Positions 25,982 through 35,823 of a stretch of DNA of 64,000 bases are shown here, in pieces; within the stretch, counting starts at the first letter, position 1, and each line of letters begins with the position of its first letter. Source of the stretch: a virus. The stretch lies in the IMG/VR virus record IMGVR_UViG_3300037459_000160, positions 40,669 to 104,668 of that record. One strand, given 5' to 3'. The position numbers were made by a program, and so were the translations under genes. Below the pieces are notes generated by a model, which was given only the letters and a program-made list of their open reading frames with translations, made no database searches and had not been told where the DNA came from.

Positions 25982-28462
25982 GTGGCCGGCCCTTACGTCA
26001 TACAAACGCTTTACAGTTACGCCCAACTCCCCTCAACGACTTGGCGTACCGATGTAATTCTCGAAACTCCCGAGTTGTTGGCCCCTCCCGATGGCGATAA
26101 TCTTTGCCCGTCTAATGCCGATGAGCCGGATGGGCCCGGCGATTCTTTGATTGATATGACTTGGCGAACGGTAAGTGGTGCCACGTTTTATATCGTTCAA
26201 ATTTGTAACAATTCAAGTTTCCACGGGCCAACGCTTCGCTCGGTTAAACGCCCGGCGACGGGCGGCAGTACCCAAACATTTGTACCCGAGGCCGACGTTG
26301 ATATACGGTTATCAGAGACCGTACATTGGCGGGTGATGGCTTACAACACAACGGGTGGGGTTTCTCAAAAATCCGATGCTTGGAGTTACACTTACGATTG
26401 TGACGATGACCCCGGCAGCGGGGGGAACAAGGGGAAAACGTCGAAACCAAGCCCGCCCTCGGGCAGTGGGCCGGGCGGTGTTGGCGGGCACAATAAACCG
26501 AAGTGTGAGAAATTCAACATAAAGGTTAATATTGACGGGCCCGCTCAAACGATGTGTTCTGACGCCGTTATGTATCATTTGCAAGCGGCGTACGCTTGTA
26601 AGGATGCGGACGGGGCCGATTTAATCGGGATATTCGCGGTTATTTGGGAAGTGTTTCCAGCCCCCGACAGCGGGCCCCCGTTTTTCTTTCCGTGCGTTTC
26701 AATTCGTGCTCAAAATAAAAACCTTTGCGTTCTCGATATTACCAAGTGTAAAAGCTCGCAAACGTTTTTGCTCCGTTGTAACGTGATTTTTGAAAACAAG
26801 ATTGACGCAACCAAACTTAATTGCGTTGCCGAAAAGCGAATTTTTGTTGATTGTGAAACGGGAAAAAATGAGTACAAGCCTTGGCTCTTGAACAATTACA
26901 TTAACGATCCGGTCGGGTATTACCCTAACTCGATAATTTACACTCATCCCGATTATCACGACGACACTATTGCCGAGATTCCCAACGAAACGTTACCTTT
27001 GGGAAAAACGAAAGTTGTTACCCCACTCGGATCAACGGAGGGGCAGGGCCTATCCGAAAAGAAAAAGGGAATTGGAGTTGGCCCGGTAATTCGATTCGCG
27101 ATTGAGGATTTGGGTAAGGCGGATTCGGGAACAACGTTTGAGGGCAAGCCGGGTGTACCGTTCCCCGGCAGAATGGCCGGCGAAAAAAAGGAAGCTCGCA
27201 TACACATTCCGTTAGGTTGCGGATTGTCGATTGATACCACGGTTCCGGCCGGCGAAAAGAAAATTGGGATTGACCTTGAGGAACTAATAGGGGAATCGGG
27301 TTCCCGCGTTGGGTTGGAACCAAACGTTGATAATGAGGCTAATGAGACGTGTTTGATTGAGGTTGCGGTTGGATGCGGTACCGCGATTTACAATGAGGCC
27401 GTTGTTGTTGATGAGGTGGATTTAGCGGGCCGGGGCCTTGAATCGGCCTCAAGCAATACGGCGGCCGAATGTGCCCTTGACGTTAAACTTGGCGAGTGTC
27501 TTGAGTTTGATGCAAATGATGCCATTGCTTTTGATAAAAATTGCCTTGTCTATGCTACTTCCTACATAAACTATGGTTGTGGTCTCAAATTAGAATCGGG
27601 CAAACTTGTTGTCAATCCAGTAGATTTGGCCGGCCCCGGTCTTGAGATTTACGGCGATTGCGGCCTTAAGATTGATCAAGGTTGCGGCCTTATCATAACG
27701 GGCGGAACAACCTTAGAAGTAAATAACATCGACCTAGTTGAGGGCCCCGGCCTCTCGGTTTACGGCGATGATTGCGGGATACAAGTTGACATAGGTTGCG
27801 GCCTTGAATTTACGGCGGGCCAAGTGGCCGTTGATACGGCGACACTCGCCGGCCCCGGTATTGACGATTATGTTGGTTGCGGGTTTCAAGTTGACCCCGG
27901 TTGCGGTCTCAAACTTTCGGACAACACGAAAGCCGCGAGTTTACAGGTTGACAATACCGAGCTTGTGGGTCCCGGTCTTTTGCCGTATGGCGATTGTGGG
28001 CTAGAGATTTCCACGGGTTGTGGTCTTGAAATTGGCCTTCTCAACACCTTGCAAGTTGCAAATGATGAGCTAGCCGGCAAAGGGCTTTCGGCATACGGAA
28101 CATGCGAACTTGAGGCCGATCTTGCCGCGTGCGGTGGGCTCGATTTCACCGTTAGTGATGAGATTGAGGTTGACCACGTTAAGACCCACGATTACACATT
28201 TCACACAATTAAGGATGATAATTCAGCGATTGCCCTTACTCTTTCGGGTTGCGAATTGAAATTAACGTTGACGTTGGTTGAGCAAAGAATTGGTTCTAAT
28301 TGCGGGGGCGTACATTTTGGGAATATCCCGACAGGGGCCGAGAAAATGATTTCTGGTACGATCATCTTGCCAACCTCGGAAATTGAAGTCTTGACCGGAA
28401 TTTCTGGGCTTAATTGCTATTGCACGCCGATTACCGAGACCATTAAGCACATAAATTGTTGA
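25982..28462 (+). CDS. Cysteine-rich repeat tail fibre / receptor-binding candidate
   Basis: An 826-residue protein with GTG start. Residues about 30-140 look like a fibronectin-III-like domain (LIDMTWRTVSGATFYIVQIC). A Gly/Pro/Ser linker (about 143-172) precedes a second, Ig-like part with many Cys. From about residue 400 to 760 runs a tandem repeat of about 35-40 residues built on '[VT]-[DE]-L-[AV]-G-[PR]-G-L-x-x-Y-G-D-C-G-L-x-[IV]-x-x-G-C-G-L', with two Cys per unit and paired GCGL motifs. The last ~60 residues form a cap (TGISGLNCYCTPI). Position after the tip genes and repeat nature suggest a fibre; the Cys spacing suggests a disulfide- or metal-stabilised solenoid. Confidence 0.6.
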   Translation: MAGPYVIQTLYSYAQLPSTTWRTDVILETPELLAPPDGDNLCPSNADEPDGPGDSLIDMTWRTVSGATFYIVQICNNSSFHGPTLRSVKRPATGGSTQTFVPEADVDIRLSETVHWRVMAYNTTGGVSQKSDAWSYTYDCDDDPGSGGNKGKTSKPSPPSGSGPGGVGGHNKPKCEKFNIKVNIDGPAQTMCSDAVMYHLQAAYACKDADGADLIGIFAVIWEVFPAPDSGPPFFFPCVSIRAQNKNLCVLDITKCKSSQTFLLRCNVIFENKIDATKLNCVAEKRIFVDCETGKNEYKPWLLNNYINDPVGYYPNSIIYTHPDYHDDTIAEIPNETLPLGKTKVVTPLGSTEGQGLSEKKKGIGVGPVIRFAIEDLGKADSGTTFEGKPGVPFPGRMAGEKKEARIHIPLGCGLSIDTTVPAGEKKIGIDLEELIGESGSRVGLEPNVDNEANETCLIEVAVGCGTAIYNEAVVVDEVDLAGRGLESASSNTAAECALDVKLGECLEFDANDAIAFDKNCLVYATSYINYGCGLKLESGKLVVNPVDLAGPGLEIYGDCGLKIDQGCGLIITGGTTLEVNNIDLVEGPGLSVYGDDCGIQVDIGCGLEFTAGQVAVDTATLAGPGIDDYVGCGFQVDPGCGLKLSDNTKAASLQVDNTELVGPGLLPYGDCGLEISTGCGLEIGLLNTLQVANDELAGKGLSAYGTCELEADLAACGGLDFTVSDEIEVDHVKTHDYTFHTIKDDNSAIALTLSGCELKLTLTLVEQRIGSNCGGVHFGNIPTGAEKMISGTIILPTSEIEVLTGISGLNCYCTPITETIKHINC

Positions 28463-28488
28463 TTGAAAAATGAAACGGAGTAACGGAA

Positions 28489-29946
28489 ATGAATGTGGAC
28501 CTATTAACAGCCGTGCGGAGTGAAACCGTAGAAACGAAACTCTTTCAATATGTGCCCTCGCGATCATCCCCCCGCATGGTCGAATTATTGCCCGAGGGTG
28601 AGATTGGACGCGGAGCCGAGGGGGAATTTGATTGTTGGAGCGTTGAGCCTCGCGGGGTCAACAAAACCCCAACGCTTGAATTTTTTAACGGGGCCAAGTT
28701 GGTATTTACAACCACACTTGATCACGCCGGAAATTGGAAAGGCCGAGACCGTACGAAAGGTACGGTTATGTTGAGGCCAATTACCAAGACTCCCGACCGT
28801 TGGAAGCAACTCGCGGACCCCGTAAGATTTTCGCAAACGCAAGCCCATCCCGACGTTGATTTACCGGATGGATTTGCGTTCTCGGATAAGTTGGCCGCTC
28901 AAATTGATTGGGCTCCATATCAATATAATCTTGCCGATCAACTTGACCAAAGTAAGCTCGTTAAAGCAAAAACGGCGGTTGCCCTTATCGGGTACAATCG
29001 CCCAACGTATTTCGGGCAAATGCTAAACGGGTTGAAGCAAAATCCTGAAATCCATAAGTTGCCTGTTTTTGCGTTTATGGATAGGACTACGCCCGAGCAA
29101 GAGACCACGACCCAAGCCCAACGCGAATTGCTCAAAGAACATTTGCCCCATGCGATCATAATTACACGACCCATTACCTTTGGGTGCGGGCGAAATATCA
29201 TTGATGCGAGGCGGCAGTTATTTGACAACCTCCAATATGAGCGGGTTTGGGTGTTTGAGGATGATTTCGTACCCGGCCCTAATTATCTTGGGGTTGTAAC
29301 GCGGCTTTTGGATTGGGGTGAAACCAATTACGGGAACGTTGGGGCAACGCAAGGTTGGGCCAAGTGTCATAAGAGCGTTGACGAAAAACGGGCGGTGTTG
29401 CGACAGGTTTGCGGTACTCACAATAATTGGTGGGGGTACCTGATGAGCAAACGAGCATGGGCCGCGATAAGTGCCCGCATTTATCGTTATGAAGAATTGT
29501 TCTTGGGTTCCCGAGACTACGGAACGCGGCCCCATAGCACAATCGCCCGTTGGTTTAGTCACCTTAGGCGAACGGCTCCCCTAGAGTTGCCCGGTCCCAA
29601 GTACCCGGTTGATGAGGCAACTAAAAAAGGGTCTCGCGGCTACTTCCAAGCCCCACCAACAGGCCAAGACGCGGTAACAATGATAACGTTTGAGCAAGCC
29701 GGTTTTGTGAGGCTTGCGACCGTTGTTAATCGCGGGGTGTACGTGGGTCAACAAGGGATTCATATGAATCCGGGGCAGTTTAGGCGGGCAGGGTATCACA
29801 ACGTTGAGTATGATGATTTTCCTGAGGATCGGCAAATAAGTGCATTTACCCCTCGCGGAGTGAACCCGGTTGCACCCGAGCCCGAGCCCGAGCCCGCCGA
29901 TGAAAATATTCCCGAGGGAATAGGAAGGCCGGCCGATGGGGGTTGA
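28489..29946 (+). CDS. Glycosyltransferase with N-terminal accessory domain
   Basis: A 485-residue protein. Residues 1-150 are an uncharacterised beta-rich domain. Residues about 160-400 are a GT-A fold transferase resembling GlcNAc-transferase-I-like enzymes: AVALIGYNRPTYFGQMLNGL, GRNIIDARRQLFDNL and the metal-binding VFEDDF (a DxD variant), followed by NNWWGYLMSKRAW. The C-terminal tail is Pro/Glu-rich. It follows the fibre gene directly and overlaps the zinc-ribbon gene, so it may glycosylate fibre proteins (inference). A GTGAACCCGGTTGCAC copy lies inside its 3' coding end. Confidence 0.65.
   Translation: MNVDLLTAVRSETVETKLFQYVPSRSSPRMVELLPEGEIGRGAEGEFDCWSVEPRGVNKTPTLEFFNGAKLVFTTTLDHAGNWKGRDRTKGTVMLRPITKTPDRWKQLADPVRFSQTQAHPDVDLPDGFAFSDKLAAQIDWAPYQYNLADQLDQSKLVKAKTAVALIGYNRPTYFGQMLNGLKQNPEIHKLPVFAFMDRTTPEQETTTQAQRELLKEHLPHAIIITRPITFGCGRNIIDARRQLFDNLQYERVWVFEDDFVPGPNYLGVVTRLLDWGETNYGNVGATQGWAKCHKSVDEKRAVLRQVCGTHNNWWGYLMSKRAWAAISARIYRYEELFLGSRDYGTRPHSTIARWFSHLRRTAPLELPGPKYPVDEATKKGSRGYFQAPPTGQDAVTMITFEQAGFVRLATVVNRGVYVGQQGIHMNPGQFRRAGYHNVEYDDFPEDRQISAFTPRGVNPVAPEPEPEPADENIPEGIGRPADGG
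29860..29875 (-). promoter_or_regulatory. 16-bp site variant, copy 4 (GTGAACCCGGTTGCAC)
   Basis: This copy lies within the coding region of the glycosyltransferase, 71 bases before its stop. The same variant (T to G at position 13) recurs exactly at 57034, which argues against chance. Confidence 0.5.
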
Positions 29947-30208
29947 GAAGTCATTTATCTTAAAGACGATTTCAGTTGCCCGAGCCTTACTTACGGGCCG
30001 GTGTGTTAATGAAACTAGAATGCGGGAGCGGGTTGAGATTTGTTCCAAGTGCCCGTTAGTTGTCACAAAAGGCAAGTTTCTACGTTGTGGGGTTTGTGGG
30101 TGCCCGGCTAAGGAAAGCGGGTTGATCAACCTCGCCCGGTATGAAGAAACCGCCGCATATGGGTGCGAACACCCCGAGGGTTCACGATGGAAAGAGGCGG
30201 GAGTTTAA
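29936..30208 (+). CDS. Zinc-ribbon protein
   Basis: A 90-residue protein overlapping the glycosyltransferase end, with AGGAAGG upstream. Residues about 35-84 contain CSKCPLVV, LRCGVCGCPAK and YGCEHPEGSRWK, six or more Cys arranged as a rubredoxin/zinc-ribbon-like knuckle pair. Similar small Cys-rich proteins occur near sugar-modification genes in phages, with unknown function. Confidence 0.6.
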   Translation: MGVEKSFILKTISVARALLTGRCVNETRMRERVEICSKCPLVVTKGKFLRCGVCGCPAKESGLINLARYEETAAYGCEHPEGSRWKEAGV

Positions 30209-30876
30209 TCTTTAAGCAATTCGGGGCGATGCGAACGGGCACCAACCTTGTTCGCCTTTTGGTTGTTGAGAATTTCGGTATTAAGGTTTTGGTTAATGAG
30301 GGCGGTAGCAAACACGAATTGCCCGATTTTGAAAAACTTGACGGGTTGTTGATGGGTACCCGGCCCGATTTTGGTTTTCTCATTTCAACAAAAGACCCGT
30401 ACGCATGGTTATTGAGCAAATGCAAGTTTGAGGCCCAACGTAAAGACGTTGGCGAGTTTACGCCGTTAATTCTTGAGACGTTGCGGCATGACTTGGAAGC
30501 CGGCGAGGCTCGCGACCGAGTACGTGGTTGGCTTGAGGATTACAACGCCCGTTACCGCGTTTGGTTCAACATGCCAGCCCAAGACGGGCGGGCGATAATC
30601 CGAGCCGAGGATTTATTGACGGTTGAAGGGCAAGCCGAAGTTGTTTCGGCAATTGGTGGAATTTTTGAGTTGAAACCCCCCGATAATTTGGTTACGTTTA
30701 CTCGCCGAATCTTACCTAATGGCGGGCGACGTGGGCCGTTTAACGCGGGGTTTTATCAATCGGGAGAATACCTAGCGGCATTGCCCGAGAGTGCCCAACG
30801 GCTCATTGAGGAAATCGTTGATTGGGAACTTTTTGAACCTCTAGGATATGGACCCTTGGCCAATGAGTACAGTTGA
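30187..30876 (+). CDS. Sulfotransferase-like protein
   Basis: A 229-residue protein (start MERGGSLIFKQFG, GAGGG 9 bases upstream). FKQFGAMRTGTNLVRLLV matches the 5'-phosphosulfate loop of PAPS-dependent sulfotransferases (strand, then [FG]xxRTGTN, then helix). FLISTKDPYAWLLS corresponds to the 3'-phosphate-binding 'KDP..W' strand and helix, and the rest is helical as in that fold. It overlaps genes on both sides and sits between two glycosyltransferases, suggesting a combined sugar/sulfate modification of the virion or cell surface. Substrate unknown. Confidence 0.6.
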   Translation: MERGGSLIFKQFGAMRTGTNLVRLLVVENFGIKVLVNEGGSKHELPDFEKLDGLLMGTRPDFGFLISTKDPYAWLLSKCKFEAQRKDVGEFTPLILETLRHDLEAGEARDRVRGWLEDYNARYRVWFNMPAQDGRAIIRAEDLLTVEGQAEVVSAIGGIFELKPPDNLVTFTRRILPNGGRRGPFNAGFYQSGEYLAALPESAQRLIEEIVDWELFEPLGYGPLANEYS

Positions 30877-32743
30877 AGAAACGAAAACGGATACGGAATC
30901 GGAATCGGAAAATGTGGATTGGGAAGTGCCCGAAACTACCGAGCAAGTTATCCCGGTTAAAAAACTTCGGCTTGTAATGATCGGTGAGAGTTTTTCGATG
31001 CCCTCGGGATTCGGGCAACAAATGTTGCTGATTGCCGAGGGGCTTTCGAGAAGGGGTTACGAAATTATCGTTGTAACCTCTCAAATTGGATTGCAAAAAA
31101 TAGAAGTGCCCGGCGTCGTTGAGTGGGCATACACCGATATTTTCAATGCTGAAATGCTCGATTCAATCATACATAAACTCGCTCCCGATGTTGTGCTAGG
31201 GTTCTGGCATACGGGCTTTATCGGGAGCCTTATGCAGTTGCGAGGCGTGGCGGCTAATTGCCCGTTTTTCTTCTGGCTCCCGTATGAGGGCAACACGCTA
31301 CCTAAGGAATTTGCTTCGGTATTTCGCGGGATGCCTCAAAACCGAACAATCCATTTGAGCAAGTTTGCCCAAAATTTATGGGCGGGTACTTGCGATTCTG
31401 ATATTGTGATTCCGCACGGGGTTGATAACAAAGCGTTTTGTTTTGATCCCGCGTTTGGACCCGAGCAGAATTCAAAACTTCGGCGAAAGTGGGCCGAGCG
31501 GCTTCGGTTCCCTTTTTACGATGACACGTTTATTGTGTTATGTCTGGATCGAAACATATGGCATAAGCGTTGGGATGCCGTACTTGATTATTGTTCACGA
31601 CTTGAGAGGGCAATTGATAAGCCGGTACGGTTACTTTGCCATGCTCGAAAAGTGCAACCGCAAGCCGAGGGGCACCCGCCCGGCTACGATATTCCTCATC
31701 TGGAAAAAGTGTTCAAGTTTGACAACAAGGTTGCATATACTGATTTTGAATGGCAACGCTCGTTAGAGCGAGAAGAATTGGCCGAGCTTTTGAGGATTTG
31801 TGATATTCGGATTACGTGTTCTCAAGGCGAGGGTTTCGGCATTCCAACGATTGAAGCGGCGGCCGTTGGTTGTTTGCAAGTCGTAAACAACCAAACGACA
31901 ATGCCCGAGCTACTCGGGGCCGATAATCCTATGTTGGTTGAATCGGCCATGACTGAGGATAAAGTTGGGAGCCTTTGGGCTATTCCCGATGTAAGGGAAA
32001 TGGTTGATCGAACAATCTATTTCATTAACAACCCGGTTGAGGCCCAACAGATAATTAAAGAGACCATTAAACACGTTGAGCAATTTGAGGGCGAGAAAGT
32101 TTGTCAACAGTTTGATACACTGTTTAGGCGGGCCGCCGAGTTGCCGAAAGGCGATGCTTGGTACACTTGCCGTTGGGGTATGCAAAACCAAGTGGATGCT
32201 CACAAGATTTTTAGGAACTTGGGAACGGTTATTTCCAAGATCAAGCATAAACCGACAGTGTTAGACGTGGGGGCGTTTACGGGAACTTTCGTTGACGTTG
32301 CGGCCGAGTTTTCGTTGGGGATCGTTGGCATTGAGTGGGATGAAAAAGCGATACAGCGGGCAAGCTCGCGAGCCCGGATGTACATTAAACACCAAAGCCC
32401 AAAAGAAAATTGGCCGGCCGCTAACGTGGTCGTTTTGACTGATCAACTTGAGTTGCTTTATGAGTTGGGGGGCGTTGAGCTAATCGCCGAAACGGTTAAG
32501 CGACTTGCAACGTATCAATGGGCGTTAATTCGGTTCCGGCCGGCGTATAAGTGGGGCGTTCCGGTTGTGAATCCTGAAACCGTTAGAGGCCAACTTGAGG
32601 CGGCCGGAATGATTCGGCGGGAAGATATAGAAAACATCGGCAAGGAAATTACGGACGTATTTGAACATGAAGTTTGGCAGCCTAACGGGGTTGATTCAAC
32701 ATTGCCCGCCGAGCTTGCCAAATCAATGAAAGAGAGGGATTAG
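30848..32743 (+). CDS. GT4 glycosyltransferase fused to a methyltransferase-like domain
   Basis: A 631-residue two-domain protein. Residues about 35-430 form a GT-B glycosyltransferase of family 4: MIGESFSMPSGFGQQMLLIA at the N-terminus, VIPHGVDNKAF, and the donor-site SQGEGFGIPTIEAAAVG. Residues about 475-600 start with TVLDVGAFTGTFVDVAAEF and GIEWDEKAIQRA, a SAM-binding Rossmann motif I and II. Later methyltransferase motifs are not obvious, so it may be a reduced domain. ATG 30848 or 30863 is possible; both overlap the preceding gene. Likely adds or modifies sugars on virion or host glycans. Confidence 0.7.
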   Translation: MDPWPMSTVEETKTDTESESENVDWEVPETTEQVIPVKKLRLVMIGESFSMPSGFGQQMLLIAEGLSRRGYEIIVVTSQIGLQKIEVPGVVEWAYTDIFNAEMLDSIIHKLAPDVVLGFWHTGFIGSLMQLRGVAANCPFFFWLPYEGNTLPKEFASVFRGMPQNRTIHLSKFAQNLWAGTCDSDIVIPHGVDNKAFCFDPAFGPEQNSKLRRKWAERLRFPFYDDTFIVLCLDRNIWHKRWDAVLDYCSRLERAIDKPVRLLCHARKVQPQAEGHPPGYDIPHLEKVFKFDNKVAYTDFEWQRSLEREELAELLRICDIRITCSQGEGFGIPTIEAAAVGCLQVVNNQTTMPELLGADNPMLVESAMTEDKVGSLWAIPDVREMVDRTIYFINNPVEAQQIIKETIKHVEQFEGEKVCQQFDTLFRRAAELPKGDAWYTCRWGMQNQVDAHKIFRNLGTVISKIKHKPTVLDVGAFTGTFVDVAAEFSLGIVGIEWDEKAIQRASSRARMYIKHQSPKENWPAANVVVLTDQLELLYELGGVELIAETVKRLATYQWALIRFRPAYKWGVPVVNPETVRGQLEAAGMIRREDIENIGKEITDVFEHEVWQPNGVDSTLPAELAKSMKERD

Positions 32744-34939
32744 ATGCCATTTCCGACCCCAACTCTTGATACCAATATTCTCTCATGGGATCAAACGTGT
32801 TCCATGAATTCGCCCTATTCGGCAACTATCCAAGTTACCAACGAAATCGGGCAGTACGATAAATCGTTACGTTGGACCCCCATTAGGATTCGATTGCAAA
32901 CACCCAAGGTTATTTTGGGCGGTGTCTCGTTTGATGCGAGTTGCTTTGAGGGTGATGTTTCTTGGGTGTACGGTTTGATCATGGCCGTTGAGGAAATGGA
33001 GGGCATATCGTCAAAAATGGCAAATCTTTCGGTTCAATCCTTTTTTGCCCGGCTTGCCCGAAAGCCGGTTAATACTGAGGATTTTACCGGAATCGACATT
33101 AAAACCATCTTGGAAACCGTGGCCGAGGTTTACAGCGGTACGCCCCCCGAGTTGTTTGTATTTGAGGATTGCGGCTCGGGCTCAATTTGTGGCGGTCTTT
33201 CGGGGAATAACTTGTTGGAGGAAATGAGACTTGTTGCCCAAGCAGGTAAGGCAACGTTGTTCACTCGGCATGATGGTTTTTTGGTTTCTGAGTGTTGGAA
33301 GGATGAGAGCGACCCGGTAGAAATAGAATTGCCCGATGAGGCGATTTTGTCCGCGAGTTTAACGCGAGGTACCGAAATGGGGCCGACGCGGATCAAAATT
33401 CGTGGTTGCTTTGAAACCCAACTGAAGCAGGGCGAGCAGGAGTTTGGCGACGACCAGAAACAAGACCCGGCCGGCTCTAAGGGCGGAAAAGGCGGAAAGG
33501 GGAAAACGGGCCGAGGTAAGGGTAAGCAAACCATTTGCACCCGAAACGGAATCAATCAACGGGATTTGTGTGCGGCGATTAAAAATCTCAAGGGCAACAA
33601 GGGGGATAATAAGAACGCCGATATAGAAATATTCAACGGGGCGGGTGGGGAAACCTATCAACAAACAAACGAAACTACCGATGGGGAACTTAATATTACG
33701 ATCGGGGGCCCCGAAACGGGCGGGCCCGGTGTTCCCGATTATATGGGGCAGGGGGATTCCGAATTTGACGTTGAGGTTACGGGCAGATTTCAACCCGATA
33801 TTGAGATTGAGAATCCAGGGGCTCAACAAGGGCCGTTGCCCGGCAATCAAGCTCAACTCGGAAAAGGCGGGGTAATGATTCCAGCCTTTACGATGCCGAA
33901 AGGCCCGAGACCGGGCGGGGGCCGCCGAGCGATCGGGGGCGGTTTTTTGCCGGGGGGTGCGGGGAATTCTCTCGCGGGTACCGGGCTACGGGGTACGGGC
34001 TTAAACTCGGCCCTCGGGGGTGCGGGCGGTGGGGGCGGTGGAAGTGGCGGTGCCGGGGCCGGGCCGGCTGGCGGAAAGGGCGTTGTTGGGGGTGGGGGGA
34101 ATAATTCTAACGACAAACACGCGGACGAATCTGAGGAAATTCAAATTGAGATAACCGTTGACGACCCGGATTTACAAGACGAATTCGGGGTTGTCTATGA
34201 ACAAATGGAGAACAAGTACGTTGAGGACAGGTTACGGCTTGAGGAAATCGCAATCCGTAGATTCCAAGAATTCAAAATGAAAAGGAACGCTTGGAATCTT
34301 GATATTGCGTACATGCCGTGTTTACGGCTCAATCAAGTTGTTAGGTTCCGCACGCCGGCAACGATTGACCCAACCGACCTTACAACCGTTATCCAAAAGA
34401 CGGTTACCGGCCTGTTAACGTCGATCAATGTTAACTTTGATCCGAATGTACCGGCCGCGAGTATGAGTATTGTTATTGAGAGCTTTGAGGAAATTGGGGC
34501 AACGATTTACACAAGCCAGGGCGATTTGTTCGGGTTCCGAAAACGGCTCGGTATTGATGGCGTTAGGTGGAAAACTAACGCGGTGGCGAAAGCGATTAAG
34601 AGCGTTGACGGATTGACAATTTTTGAGGGGGCGGCCGTTGGTGATCGGCTTGAGCAAACTTGCAATTTGCGGGCGGGCGAAACGTACACGTTGAGAGCGT
34701 TTGGCGAACAGGACGGGTTAGCCGGTCTTTTGAAACTTGAGGCGTTTGATGTTGGAACGGCAACCCTTATTAGTTCGGCTACGGTTGGTCTCGGCACGGG
34801 TGGCTCGCCGGCCTCGGGTTCCCATTCATTCGTTGCCGTTGGGGGTGATACCCGAATACGGATTGAGCTTGATACAAAGGGCAGTTCTGATTATTGGCGA
34901 GTTGAGGATTGGACGTTGAAACGGATAGTTACAAAGTAA
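32744..34939 (+). CDS. Tail hub/baseplate-like protein with Gly-rich linker
   Basis: A 731-residue protein directly after the glycosyltransferase. Residues 1-230 resemble the N-terminal beta domains of baseplate hub proteins (SATIQVTNEIGQYDKSLRW, EGISSKMANLSVQSFFARL, GNNLLEEMRLVAQAGKATLF). A Gly/Lys stretch (about 242-265) and a long Gly-rich region (about 385-460) separate it from a C-terminal half that resumes with the hub-like NAWNLDIAYMPCLRLNQVV and ends in a beta sandwich (TYTLRAFGEQDGLAGLLKLE..). Likely the tail tip hub with a flexible insertion; the assignment is by pattern. Confidence 0.5.
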   Translation: MPFPTPTLDTNILSWDQTCSMNSPYSATIQVTNEIGQYDKSLRWTPIRIRLQTPKVILGGVSFDASCFEGDVSWVYGLIMAVEEMEGISSKMANLSVQSFFARLARKPVNTEDFTGIDIKTILETVAEVYSGTPPELFVFEDCGSGSICGGLSGNNLLEEMRLVAQAGKATLFTRHDGFLVSECWKDESDPVEIELPDEAILSASLTRGTEMGPTRIKIRGCFETQLKQGEQEFGDDQKQDPAGSKGGKGGKGKTGRGKGKQTICTRNGINQRDLCAAIKNLKGNKGDNKNADIEIFNGAGGETYQQTNETTDGELNITIGGPETGGPGVPDYMGQGDSEFDVEVTGRFQPDIEIENPGAQQGPLPGNQAQLGKGGVMIPAFTMPKGPRPGGGRRAIGGGFLPGGAGNSLAGTGLRGTGLNSALGGAGGGGGGSGGAGAGPAGGKGVVGGGGNNSNDKHADESEEIQIEITVDDPDLQDEFGVVYEQMENKYVEDRLRLEEIAIRRFQEFKMKRNAWNLDIAYMPCLRLNQVVRFRTPATIDPTDLTTVIQKTVTGLLTSINVNFDPNVPAASMSIVIESFEEIGATIYTSQGDLFGFRKRLGIDGVRWKTNAVAKAIKSVDGLTIFEGAAVGDRLEQTCNLRAGETYTLRAFGEQDGLAGLLKLEAFDVGTATLISSATVGLGTGGSPASGSHSFVAVGGDTRIRIELDTKGSSDYWRVEDWTLKRIVTK

Positions 34940-34980
34940 AACATGCTTTGAGATTTCGCCCAATGTGATAAGCTCGCCTC

Positions 34981-35823
34981 ATGGATACGAACCTTGCCGG
35001 ATTCTTAACCGCTCCCCAATTCCGTACAGCCTCGCGGGATGCGGCGTTTTGCTATCTGCTAATGAGGGCAGATATTGCCCTAAGTGAAACTCAAGTTTCG
35101 CGGGCTTTCAAAGAACGTTCCGAGCTTGTATCCGGTTTAAGTGTTTCAACCATTGCCGAACGTGCGGGGCTCCCCGAGATTACCGCCCGGCGTTGCGTTG
35201 ATGAGCTTGTACGGGCCGGTTGGGCTCAATCGGTAAACTTGACCGGGGGCGACGTTGCGTATCGTCTAGGCGTAATTCAGGGCGGTCAAGAGGGGTACTA
35301 CGCTTACGGGGTGCAACCGGGTTCGCCCCGAGCGAGCGACAGCATACGCGAACACTTGGGAAAGTGTAAAGAGGAAATCGCCGGGCTTGAATCCCAACAG
35401 CGGGCCGAATCCCGTAAGCGAACAAATAAACCCCGTGAGCCCGTTAAGAATGACCGTAACGAATTTATTGAACGGTTTCAAGCTGAATACGAAAAGCGAT
35501 ATGGTGAGATCCCAACCGGGTTTGATACTGGAAATTTCGGGAAACCCTCGGGTAAAATTTATGCTAACGCTTCCCAAGTAATTGAACACGCGGGGGATTT
35601 GAATAAAGCGACCGAAGTTATGCAATTCGTTTTTGAAAATTGGTTGGGATTGCAACAGGCATACGGATTCGGGGGTACGCCCGGTATAGGGTTAATGGCT
35701 CACCCGAATTCGTTTGCTTTGTTTCTTGATTGTCTGAGGGGCGGGATTAAGAAAACTCAAAAGGGTATTGGGCAACGGGGGCAAGGCGTTGATTGGGAGG
35801 GTGTTGCAAATGAATACGAATAA
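34981..35823 (+). CDS. Winged-helix replication initiator-like protein
   Basis: A 280-residue protein opening the replication block. Residues about 15-95 form a winged helix-turn-helix (LVSGLSVSTIAERAGLPEIT..CVDELVRAGW). The C-terminal part (about 150-260) is helical with FIERFQAEYEKRYGEIP. Such two-part proteins directly before a DnaC-like loader are typical phage replisome organisers that bind the origin. The ATG is about 7-14 bases from a possible extended -10 (TGTGATAAG), so the transcript leader may be very short, but this is weak. Confidence 0.55.
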   Translation: MDTNLAGFLTAPQFRTASRDAAFCYLLMRADIALSETQVSRAFKERSELVSGLSVSTIAERAGLPEITARRCVDELVRAGWAQSVNLTGGDVAYRLGVIQGGQEGYYAYGVQPGSPRASDSIREHLGKCKEEIAGLESQQRAESRKRTNKPREPVKNDRNEFIERFQAEYEKRYGEIPTGFDTGNFGKPSGKIYANASQVIEHAGDLNKATEVMQFVFENWLGLQQAYGFGGTPGIGLMAHPNSFALFLDCLRGGIKKTQKGIGQRGQGVDWEGVANEYE

